A DNA stretch of 64,000 nucleotides. Origin: Porodaedalea pini. Taxonomy: Eukaryota > Basidiomycota > Agaricomycetes > Hymenochaetales > Hymenochaetaceae. Under the pieces are notes generated by a model, which saw only the letters and a program-made list of their open reading frames with translations, was not told the origin of the DNA and made no database searches. Positions 1-10,236 of this stretch are shown here, one piece after another. Made by a program: the position numbers and the translations under genes. The stretch is taken from NCBI GenBank assembly GCA_002794775.1, contig NBAY01000010.1, positions 620,001 to 684,000 on the forward strand, read 5' to 3'. The first letter of the stretch is position 1; each line of letters starts with the position of its first letter.

Positions 1-146
1 AGTAAGACACAGCAAGACTGACAATGGATTGGAAGGCCATGAAATTGTTGTTGAGAAATATGAGTACATGGAATCTAAAATCCAGTATTGCCAGGCAGCG
101 GGAGTGTTGTCACACTTGCAAATATGAAGAATACTTAGGAGGCTTA
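1..146. other. Left flank, no recognisable gene
   Basis: A reading frame runs from about position 24 into the foldback element, but the part outside the element (about 40 codons) matches nothing I recognise. It does not look like the missing first exon of the peptidase gene that lies beyond the transposon nest. Confidence 0.4.
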
Positions 147-1222
147 CTGCCCTTTTCAGAAGTATTGTCACACATGATTTCACTGATTTTCATGCCACAA
201 GAGCCTCAAAACACAAACATTTTCATATCTCAACCAAAAGTTGACCTTTTTGCGTCATCTAAGTTGATAAATTCATTGTTTTATCTCATCTTTCATATTT
301 CAACAAGAGTGATAAGAAATAGTCAAAATTGGAGTCCAAAACAGCAAAAATGCTGTTTTTGATCCCATTTCCCTTGTTCATTTTTTCCTGCACTCAGATT
401 TCACTGTACAGTGCTCCAGACCAGCCCAGAATTCCAGTATTAGTCTATTATGAATTTACAGGTTGATTTTGAGATGTATTGTGAGGTAGATGTGCTGAAT
501 TGGTGCATGCCTAAAACACACAAATTCCCTCTGTTTCTGCAAGCCCCCCAGCCCCCAGGAAAAATTCTTCTCAACTAAGTTCATGCATGTAAATTCATTC
601 AAAGTATATTGGAAGAGATTTGAGCAGCATCCAGGGCTCTAGCATCAACCAGTGAGCTGAATTGAGTACCAGATTCTGACTGTATGCACTATTCTTGTGA
701 ACATATCCCTGATTCATGAAGCAAGCCTGTATCCATGGATGCTGCTCAAATCTCTTCCAATATACTTTGAATGAATTTACATGCATGAACTTAGTTGAGA
801 AGAATTTTTCCTGGGGGCTGGGGGGCTTGCAGAAACAGAGGGAATTTGTGTGTTTTAGGCATGCACCAATTCAGCACATCTACCTCACAATACATCTCAA
901 AATCAACCTGTAAATTCATAATAGACTAATACTGGAATTCTGGGCTGGTCTGGAGCACTGTACAGTGAAATCTGAGTGCAGGAAAAAATGAACAAGGGAA
1001 ATGGGATCAAAAACAGCATTTTTGCTGTTTTGGACTCCAATTTTGACTATTTCTTATCACTCTTGTTGAAATATGAAAGATGAGATAAAACAATGAATTT
1101 ATCAACTTAGATGACGCAAAAAGGTCAACTTTTGGTTGAGATATGAAAATGTTTGTGTTTTGAGGCTCTTGTGGCATGAAAATCAGTGAAATCATGTGTG
1201 ACAATACTTCTGAAAAGGGCAG
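147..1222. mobile_element. Foldback MITE, Tc1/mariner-like, TA target duplication
   Basis: Two arms, 147-633 and 736-1222, are reverse complements in exact register (paired positions always sum to 1369) around a 102-bp loop. The ends read CTGCCCTTTTCAGAAGTATT and its complement. TA dinucleotides flank it at 145-146 and 1223-1224, the target duplication of the Tc1/mariner superfamily. There is no transposase, so it is non-autonomous. It shares its terminal 30 bp with the large element that begins 9 bp to its right, so both were probably moved by the same transposase. Confidence 0.9.
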
Positions 1223-1231
1223 TAATAATTA

Positions 1232-1746
1232 CTGCCCTTTTCAGAAGTATTGTCACACATCAAATTCATGTGGTTTTGACGTGTCTTGTGGCATAACTGC
1301 AGAAATTTGAGTAAATGACAATTTACTGTGTCAATTCCTCACGATACATGTTCACTAAGCACTCAAAAAATTGTACTTGCTCATCCAAATCCGAATCTGT
1401 AAAAATATCTGGGGTTAGATGAATGTTTTTGTCAAAATAAGTCAAACAATGTCGACCAGCCCTGTTTCAACACCTCACCCTCACTAATGCAAAAATCATA
1501 CCCCTTTCCTCTCATCCCATAATTTTTTTTTCTCCACCTGTAAATTAGGTCTACATGTATGGCAATCCCATGCATAAGTTTGGTGTCATTCTGTGCACTA
1601 TTCGTAGTGTAATGGGGATGTTTCTGTTCTTTGGACACCTGCTCTCACCTGGGTTTGGACAGTCCATTTCATACAGCTCTGCCAATTTGACAGGTAAAAA
1701 TACAAAACTTCTTGCATTACATAGACAATCCTATCTACTACAGCCT
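1232..1746 (+). repeat. Left 515-bp terminal inverted repeat
   Basis: Mirror of 16901-17399 plus 18061-18076. Similarity stops just after the motif acagcct at about 1746. It begins with the same 30 bp as the foldback element. Confidence 0.9.
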
Positions 1747-2330
1747 GATATATAGTGTGGTGTGAATAAAGACTTGTTCATGAATTTCCTTTTTTTTCTT
1801 CTTTTAAAATTCACAGAATGTAGAGCTGAGTTGGGAATAAAGGAGAGCATTAGTGTGAATGCCGGCATGTCTGGCATGCCCTCGTCATCCTTGTATTCGT
1901 GTGTGTCGGACATCACCCAGCAAAACTCATACCCACCAAAATTGAGCACAAAAGCAACACTCGCCCCGTCCAAATTGCACCTGAACACACACGCACCAAG
2001 CCCCACCCAGCCTTGGCACTGCGAATGAGATGCTGCGGGTGGTGCACAGTATACTGCCTATCCAGAGGTGCAGATGCCGGGCCAGACATCCAACAGCAGC
2101 AGCAGCCATGCTGCAAGGCATCATCGCCCACCGTCTTGTGCATACGGCGGGCGGGCGAGCATACCTGTCAAATCCGCTGATCGCTACTCTTCTGCCTCAG
2201 CCTCGGCCGTGCAGATGATGGCAACAGCGAGCCATGCACAGACGCTCCCTGGGGCTACACATCGCCAGCATGCAAGTGCGGTGATGACAGGCCCAGGGCA
2301 TGTGCAAGCTTGGGGGATGCAGCACATGAG

Positions 2331-2754
2331 TGTCAGGACTCAAACTTTTCCTTTCCTTTATTTTCCTTTTATCATTTCTTTTCTTTTAATCACACCTTTT
2401 CATTATATTTAACCTTCTTTCCCAATCATTTCCCACACTCCCTTTACATGACCTTCATTCATTCCATTCTGTTTACTTATGTAATGTTAGGTAATATAGT
2501 CTCATGGTCGTCGCTATATAAGGTCTCAGGAATTGCATGAACTCCTTGTTCTGCTTTTCCTCTTACCTCCGTGACAACCTAGGTGAGACTCGTCCCCCCT
2601 GTATTAGCTTAGACTTGTATTAATCCTCTTACATCCACGATGACCTAGCCTGAGTATAGCATGTCCTGAGTCCCCGCTTGAGTATAGCACATCCCAGACA
2701 ACAGTCAGCCAAGGCCTGCCCAGTCTGAGTCATCTCCCAGACTCCTGCCTAACA
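2331..2754 (+). repeat. 5' LTR of gypsy copy 1
   Basis: Starts TGTCAGG, ends CCTAACA. It contains a TATA-like box, CTATATAAGG, at about 2513-2522. It differs from its 3' partner mainly at CpG, TpG or CpA positions. Confidence 0.93.
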
Positions 2755-3241
2755 TAAAAGCAGAACCACACCCAGGCTCATCCCCAGTGTATGTTGTCGC
2801 TGTCGACTTGCCTTCACTTGGTCTAGAGGAGCACCCTCCTCGACGGAATTGATGTGCAAACCCCCTAAACGACAACCCTCAACCCTGCCCGGACATTTTC
2901 AGATGTTTCTGTATTACATAAACTTTCCAACCGACTTTCCCTGAAACAATTACCGCATTTGGATGCCAACTTGACCTTGGATGAGTTGCCGTCTCGATTG
3001 GGAAACCCTCTCCCACCCTGGCACTACAAATTAGCCTTTGGTGGAGCATGCACCTGACGTGGACGTGGGCAACCAGATGAATACAGGCTTCAATGGCAAT
3101 ATCGTTTGTAATCTCACTCGGCTCCTACTGCCTTGTCATCAACTTCACCGACAAACCTGTTCAATGTTAGCATAACCCCGGATTGAACACACAACCGATC
3201 CCTGTCCCTCCACTGTTATCAACATAGATATCACTGACGAA
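2755..3241 (+). other. Leader of gypsy copy 1
   Basis: Non-coding or decayed 5' leader between the LTR and the gag frame. No primer-binding site with the usual TGG start is visible beside the LTR; the junction reads AACATAAAAGCAGAACC. Confidence 0.5.
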
Positions 3242-4609
3242 CAACAACGGGCCCTCCCTTCATTGGCGCGTTGGGATCCAGATCGACCAAGTTACGTTGC
3301 AACTGACAACAGCGGCATCACACACGAAATCTGGTATAGTGATATCAACAAACATTGGTACTCAACGACTGCAGAAGGGAGAAGAGCCAAGTGGTCCCCA
3401 GCTGTCCCTCCATCGCCTACACTGTCGACTTTGACTGTCACATTACCACCGGCCCCAGGGCCGTATCATGAAACCCTTAGAGACCCATTACCTCTGACAC
3501 CATCTGAACCCTCGACGCCAATGCCCAAGCCAACAATGTCAACAGGCTTCAGCCAACAGCAGCTAGAATAGATCGCAGCAATCATCGCAGGTGCCTTCAC
3601 TGCTGCTGCTGCAAACACCCCAGTGGGTCAAGGGGCTGCCCCGACCCCCAATATTGACGTCGCCCAGCCACGTGAATTCACTGGCAGTGACGATTACCTA
3701 GACTTCAAACGTGAGGTCCTTCTTTTCGTCTCTGCAAACCCAAACAGATACCCCACATCGGAAAGTAAAATCTACATTGCCCTCTCCTACCTAAAGGGTG
3801 GCAATGCAGTGACATGGGCGCAAAACTACGTGGAGGAATCAACGACAGCCAGCATTGTAACCTTCACTGATAGTTGGACCAAATTCCAGGAATGCCTGGA
3901 TGCCTCGTTCGATGACCCGAACTGGAAGGAGAAGGTGCTAGCAGAATTCTGAACCAAGGTTCAGAAGGACCTCACCGCTGATGAGTTCTTCCAGAAACTC
4001 GATGTCATCATCACAAGAGTGGGTCTAATGGATGACAGCATCATCTGTGACCACCTGAAGCGGGCGATGAACATTGAGGTAGTCCGTGGAGTACTGAGGT
4101 CGACACCGGTCCCAACAACATATGATGCCTGGAAGAAGAAGGTCATCGAGATTGACTGAGGCAAACAACAGATCTGGGCCATCCAACGAGGTCGTGCATT
4201 CCCGACTCTGCCATGCCTGCAGCAACAGCAGGTGCCCCCGGCTCACTGTCCGGCTGCAGTCCCACATGTCGACAAGCGTGACGCAATGGGCATCACTTTT
4301 GGAGGCACTGGACAACCAATGGACGTCTCGATGAACAAGGTGTAATGACGACGGGCGTGCTGGATCTGTGGCCAGCTGGGTCACTTCAAGGACAAGTGCC
4401 CACAAGGAAAGGGGATCATGCAGTGCATGCTGCAGATGATGGCACCAGGTGAACATCACCTCCTCGCCGACGAGCTAGGTGTGATGAAGGAATCGGCATT
4501 CAAGGAAGTCGTAGATACTCAAAGGTTGACAGTGGAGGACTATGTGGAGGAGGAAGGAGATGACAAAGAGGTCGTCGACTCGCAGGATTTTGTGAGTGGT
4601 CAGGCGTAG
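3242..4609 (+). pseudogene. gag of gypsy copy 1, broken
   Basis: The frames at 3263-3571 and 3623-3952 and the fragments to 4609 correspond to the intact gag at 13850-14917. The zinc knuckle CWICGQLGHFKDKC (CX2CX4HX4C) is still readable near 4360-4401. In-frame stops interrupt it at about 3569, 3950, 4158 and 4343. The part before 3571 matches an upstream extension of the young copy's gag frame, so both copies share that extension. Confidence 0.85.
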
Positions 4610-4617
4610 CCATTGGG

Positions 4618-7600
4618 GTGACTGACCGAGAAGAACAAGGGACTTCAAATCTGGATCCGCTAAAATATAACCAACCGTCTCTACAATACGTAGATGCAAA
4701 TGACATCGATGGTTTTCCCAATTACAAAGTCCCCACCAGTGTGAATGAGAATAGCGAGTACAAGCAACTGTTCATGAGGGGAACTGGCGGACGCCAGCTG
4801 GACCTCCTCCTGAACATCGGATGTAACGTGGAGGGTGAAGTGAGAGAGGTGGATGTGCATGCCCTTGTGGATTCAGGATGCACAGGATCCTGCATCGATG
4901 TGAGGTTCATTGAAAGATATGGGTTGGAGACCAAGCACTATATCAGACCCCTTGCAGTGCTCAATGCAGACAGCACGCACAACAAGGCCGGTTTGATCGA
5001 GAGATATGTCAACGTCGAGCTAATGATTGGACATCACAAGGAAAGGATTGTCCTTGCAGTAACATCCCTAGCATCATCAAACATCTTCCTTGGCTATGAC
5101 TGGCTTCAACACCACAACCCAGAGGTTGACTGGAAGACAGGTTCGATTGAATTCACCTGCTGTCCAGAGGAATGTGTGATTGAGAAGGAGGTGGTAGAAG
5201 AGATGAGGAGGGTGAGAGAGGTGCAAATGGACAAGGCGTCCTGGCCTGCATATCTCAACGACTACACTGACGTCTTCTCAGAGAAAGGATTTGAGAAGTT
5301 GCCTGAACATCGACCCTGGGACCACGTCATCAACTTGAAGCCTGATTTCAAACCCAGTGACTGCAAGATCTACCTGCTCACACCAACAGAGCAGCAGTTG
5401 CTGAAGGACTTCCTCGATGAGAACTTGAAGTCTGGTCACATCCGATGGTTGATATCGCCCATGGCGTCGCCCTTCTTCTTCATTAAGAAGGCCGACAAAT
5501 CACTACGCCTGATTCAGGACTACCGTAAGCTCAACAATGGTACAGTCAAGAACAAGTGTCCTCTCCCCCTCATCAACGAGCTTATTGACAAGGTCAAGAA
5601 AGCAAAGTTCATCACTAAGCTTGACCTTCACTGGGGATACTATAATGTCCAGATCTGCGAGGGCAACGAGTGGAAGGCAGCTTTCTGCACAAATATGGGC
5701 CTCTTTGAACCAATGGTCATGTTCTTCAGTCTCTGTAATGCACCAGCAACCTTTCAGGCATTCATCAATCATATTTTCAAAGGACTGATCTATGACAACT
5801 TGATCATCGTCTATCTCGATGACATCTTGATCCTCTTGCAGACCCTCGAAGAACATATCAAGACATTGAGATGTGTTATGCAGATCCTTCGAGAAAACGG
5901 CCTATACCTGAAGTCTGAAAAGTGCGAGTTCAATGCCAAAGTTGTAAAGTACCTCAGCCACATCATTGGCAACAGCGAGATCAAGGCTGACCCGGCAAAG
6001 ACAGAGGCGATCGCGGACTGGCCTGTCCTGTGAAATGTTAAACAACTGCAGCAATTCCTCAGCATGGGCAACTGGTTACGATGGTTCATCAAGGACTACA
6101 GCAAGGTAGTCCACCTGTTAACATTGCTAACAGGCAAGAAGGACTGGGTATGGGAGACTGAACAGCAGGAAGCATTCGAGGAGCTGAGACGATGTCTCTG
6201 CTCACCTCCAGTCCTGGCCATCGCCAATGATGAGGGCCCTTTCCACGTTGAAGTGTACTCGTCAAACTTTGCGCTTGGTGGTGTGTTGTTGCAGAAGCAG
6301 GAAGGCAAGTGGAGGGTGGTTGCCTACAGGTCAGAGGCGCTCCTGCTGGCAAAACAAAACTATGAGATCTACGACAAGGAGATGCTTGCAATTGTTTCAG
6401 CACTCAAGGAGTGGAGGCAATACCTTCTCGGCGCCCATCATAAGATCGAAATCTGGTCTGATCATGCCAACCTCACGTACTTAAGGTTGGCACAAAAGCT
6501 GAGCTACTGTCAAGCTCGCTGGTGAACAGAACTCAAAGAATTCGACTTCCACCTCGAGCACAAATCAGGGAAGATGATGGGCAAGGCGGACCTGCTATCA
6601 CGCAAGGTGGGATATGATGAAGGCAAGGATGACAATGACAGTGTCGTGTTCATCAAGGAAAAGTGGCTGAACCTTGGGGTGGTGCAGACGTCATGTGATG
6701 AGGTGTTGGAGAGAGTGGGTGAAGCGCAGAGGGTGCAGAACGAGTCGGATAGGCCGACAGGTATGACGGAGGTCGACGGGTTGTGGAGAATGAAGGGCAA
6801 GGTGTACGTACCGGTGACAGAGAAGGAGGCCGTATTGCGGGAATGTCACGACTTGATCCTGGCTGGACATCCAGGAGCATCAAAAATGGTGGAACTCGTG
6901 CATCGTGATTTCTGGTGGGCCTTGATGTTCTCAGACATGAGGGCATACGTTTGAGGATGTGACTGATGCCAATGAACAAAGGCTTTGAGAATGTCAAGGT
7001 CAAGACCACCTCATCTGAATGCAATACCGGAAGGCCCTTGGGAGATCATCACAGTCGATCTTATTGGAGAGCTCCCCAACTCAAAGGGACACAATGCCAT
7101 CTGCATCTTTGTAGACAGATTCTCGAAGCAGATGCATGTGATCCCTACGACGATGAAACTGTCAGCAGAAGGCATGGTGCAGCTGTATCGGGATCATGTC
7201 TTTCGGCTACACGGTCTACCCAAGAAGATCATCCATGACTGTGGCACGCAGTTTGATGCCTCAATGATGAAGGAGTTGTACAAGCTCCTGCACATTGAGG
7301 GCAACCCATCAATGGCATACCACCCACAGATGGATGGTCAGACAGAACACATTAACCAAGAGCTTGAACAGTACCTTCGGCTCTTCATTAACCATCAGCA
7401 ATCAGACTGGAAGGACTGGCTCCCCCTCGCAGAGTTCACATACAACAACCACGAACACTCAGCGGCAAAGATGTCTCCCTTCTATGCAAATACAGGGCAT
7501 CATCCTCTGAGCTTCGACACGACATGAACTTCATCTGCTAACATGTCAGCGGAAGAATTTGCGAAACACATCAAGGAGACTCATCGCATCATGAAGGACA

Positions 7601-8190
7601 ATCTGGTCAAGGCAGCTGAGGACATGAAGCGCTACCATGACTGGATGGCAGGAACTTCAGTGGAGTACAAAGCTGGAGACAAGGTCTTCCTCGATGGGTG
7701 AAACATCAGTACAGATTCACCAACGAAGAAGCTAGCCGACAAGTGGTATGGCCCCTTCAACATCATTGACAAGGTAGGAGTGAGCACATATAAGCTCAAG
7801 CTCCCGAAATGATGGAAAAAGGTCCACCCTGTCTTCAATGAGGCCTTGCTGAAATCCGCTGTCGAACCGTCCTTCGAAAGTCAGAAACAGCCACCACCAC
7901 CACCACCACCCAACATCGTTGATAACGAGGAAGAATATGAGGTTGAGGAGATTCTGGACTCACGTTTGCACCAAGGAAAGCTACAATACCTCGTCAAATG
8001 GGTTGGATACAATGAACCAACCTGGCAGCCCGAAATGGACTTCGGCGAGAACGCAAAGGAGGTGATCGCTGAATTCTATTGAAGACACCCTGGAGCTCCT
8101 CGAAAACTCAACATTCCTCACCAATGACTCCATCCACTCTTCGTTGACACCGAACCAGGCAACCGTGATCTTGGTTGGTCGGGACGCCCA
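4618..8190 (+). pseudogene. pol of gypsy copy 1, broken (PR-RT-RH-IN-chromodomain)
   Basis: Collinear with the intact pol: protease motif VDSGCTGSC, reverse transcriptase YLDD (about 5812-5823), an RNase H region, integrase HHCC and DDE regions (including HDCGTQFD near 7236) and a C-terminal chromodomain (YLVKWVGYNEPTW, about 7987-8025). Stops fall at about 6031, 6523, 6952, 6963, 7525, 7699, 7810 and 8080. At several of these the intact copy has an arginine codon. The long stretch 4618-6033 is still open, but the element as a whole cannot make an integrase. Confidence 0.93.
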
Positions 8191-8209
8191 GCCTTGAGGG
8201 GGGGGGTAA

Positions 8210-8633
8210 TGTCAGGACTTGAACTTTTCCTTTCCTTTATTTTCCTTTTATCATTTCTTTTCTTTTAATCACACCTTTTCATTATATTTAACCTTCTTTC
8301 CCAATCATTTCCCACACTCCCTTTACATGACCTTCATTCATTCCATTCTGTTTACTTATGTAATGTTAGGTAATATAGTCTCATGGTCGTCGCTATATAA
8401 GGTCTCAGGAATTGCATGAACTCCTTGTTCTGCTTTTCCTCTTACCTCCGCGACGACCTAGGTGAGACTCATCCCCCCTGTATTAGCTTAGACTTGTATT
8501 AATCCTCTTACATCCACGACGACCTAGCCTGAGTATAGCATGTCCTGAGTCCCCGCTCGAGTATAGCACGTTCCAGACAACAGTCAGCCGAGGCCTGCCC
8601 AGTCTGAGTCGTCTCCTGGACTCCTGCCTAACA
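8210..8633 (+). repeat. 3' LTR of gypsy copy 1
   Basis: 424 bp, same length as the 5' LTR, ends TGTCAGG and CCTAACA, followed by the ATGAG target duplication at 8634-8638. Confidence 0.93.
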
Positions 8634-8638
8634 ATGAG

Positions 8639-9368
8639 GATGCTTCCTGCGGACACACTTGCGATGGGGATGGCACGGGCGGCGCAACCAATCCCGAGAA
8701 GAATGAGTGAATGGTATGATTATTGGTATCCTGCAGACAACAATGATGATGATGACGATGATGATGAAGAGGAGGGGGAAGAGGACAAAGAGGGGGGAGA
8801 GAACGAAGAGGAGAATATATCTTCCTGACAGCTGCACAGCCTGCAAAGGAGAAGGCAAAAGAAGCAACAAAAGAACAGAAGAAAGAACGCAGTAGCATAG
8901 ACCGCATGCATGGATTGATGGCGCACGACATGCTGGGTCATCTGAGCGTGATCAGGACCATGAGGCAAAGGGGAAAGCAAGTGCAAAGTCACAATCACAG
9001 TCCCATCACTCTGCGCCTGTGGACGACTACAGCGAGCAGCAGGAGTATGGTGTCCGCCCAGAGTCTGCGGCGCATTTTGTGTGTGAGTGAGGGCAAGAAT
9101 GAGATGAGGCTTTAAGACACGCATCTGTGCCTGACCAATGCATGGCCCACCAGCGATGGCTATGGCAACAAGCCAGAACCAGAATGCAAGTTTTGCAGGG
9201 TTTGGGATATCTGGGATCACAGAGGAGCCAGGGGACATGCATCAGAATTATCAATCCCAGCAGCAATCCCAACAGCAATCCCAACAACGGTGCCAACACC
9301 AGCATCAAAGTTCATACCAAGAACGGGAGCAGCCACCACCAGATGACTTGTCCTCATCAGAGTCGTCA
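8639..9368 (+). other. Interior of the long-TIR element, second segment
   Basis: Contains fragments of low-complexity protein in all three plus frames: Asp/Glu-rich to 8831, Ala/Lys-rich at about 8832-8910, Gln/Ser-rich with repeated SQQQ at about 9138-9374. The frame shifts suggest one decayed gene. No known domain is visible. The Gln-rich frame runs across the solo-LTR site into 16130 and stops soon after. Confidence 0.4.
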
Positions 9369-9810
9369 TGTTAGAACTCGAACTCTCATCTTTTCTTTTA
9401 TTTTTCCTTTTACCATTTCTTTTCTCTTAAAACCGCCCCTTTTCATTATAATTAATCATCTTTTCAATTATTTCCCACACTCCTTTCACATGACCTTCAT
9501 TCATTCCATTCCGCTCCCTTTATGTAATCTTAGACAATTGGGCAACCGGTTCTCATGAGGTGATCACTGTATATAAGGAAGGAGGAATCACATCTGAACA
9601 CCTGTTCTGCTTTTCCTCTTACCTCCATGACGACCTAGGTGAGACCGCGTCCCCCTCCTGTAGTAGAGTACATTGTATTAATCCTCTTACCTCCATGACG
9701 ACCTAGCCTGAGTACAACGTGTCCCGAGTCCCCACTCAAGTATAGCATGTCCCAGATGACAGTCAACCAAGGCCTGCCCAGTCCGAGTCGTCTCCTGGAC
9801 TCCTGCCTAA

Positions 9811-10223
9811 TGTTAGGCGGGAGTCCGGGAGACGACTCGGACTGGGCAGGCCTCGGCTGACTGTTGTCTGGGACGTGCTATACTCGAGCGTAGACTCGGG
9901 ACACGCTTACTCAGGCTAGGTCGTCGCGGAGGTAAGAGGATTAATACAAGTCTAAACTAATACAAGGGGGACGAGTCTCACCTAGGTCGTCGCGGAGGTA
10001 AGAGGAAAAGCAGAACAAGGAGTTCATGCGATTCCTGAGACCTTATATAGCGACGACCGTGAGACTATATTACCTAACATTACATAATGAGTGGGAATGG
10101 AACGAATGAAGGCAGTGTGGGAATGATTGTGTAAGATGGGTAAATATAATGAAAAGGACAAATATAATAAAGGAAATGGTAAAAGGGAAAATAAAGGAAA
10201 AGGTGAAAGTTCAGGTTCTAACA
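9811..10223 (-). repeat. 3' LTR of gypsy copy 2
   Basis: 413 bp; in element sense it starts TGTTAGAACC and ends GCCTAACA. The promoter box TATATAAG is at about 10042-10049, minus strand. Confidence 0.95.
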
Positions 10224-10236
10224 TTACCCCCCCTTC
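10224..10236 (-). other. Polypurine tract of gypsy copy 2
   Basis: In element sense CTTGAAGGGGGGGTAA lies directly before the 3' LTR. This is the expected site of plus-strand priming and also encodes the last residues of Pol. Confidence 0.75.

Larger units (their letters stand above)
2331..8633 (+). mobile_element. Ty3/gypsy chromovirus copy 1, decayed
   Basis: It has 424-bp LTRs at 2331-2754 and 8210-8633 that start TGTCAGGACT and end CCTAACA, with a 5-bp target duplication ATGAG at 2326-2330 and 8634-8638. A G-rich polypurine tract sits just before the 3' LTR (about 8195-8206). The interior encodes gag, protease, reverse transcriptase, RNase H, integrase and chromodomain in that order, broken by many stops. 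It is the same family as the intact copy at 9811-16117 but in the opposite orientation. Several arginine codons of the intact copy are TGA here, and most LTR-to-LTR differences are CpG transitions. Confidence 0.95.
2068..8831 (+). pseudogene. Interior reading frame of the long-TIR element, split by gypsy copy 1
   Basis: A plus-strand frame from 2068 to 2330 continues in register at 8639 when the gypsy element and one copy of its ATGAG duplication are removed, and ends at a stop near 8831, giving about 150 codons. Composition is odd: Ser/Ala/His/Gln-rich first, then a run of seven Asp followed by Glu-rich sequence. I recognise no domain. On the minus strand at 1731-2006 another open frame exists; I cannot decide which is real. 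The rejoining shows that the retrotransposon landed in an open frame. Confidence 0.4.

Noticed and set aside
3263..3571. Stand-alone Pro-rich protein
   Set aside because: It is the N-terminal extension of the decayed gag; the same residues appear upstream of gag in the intact copy.
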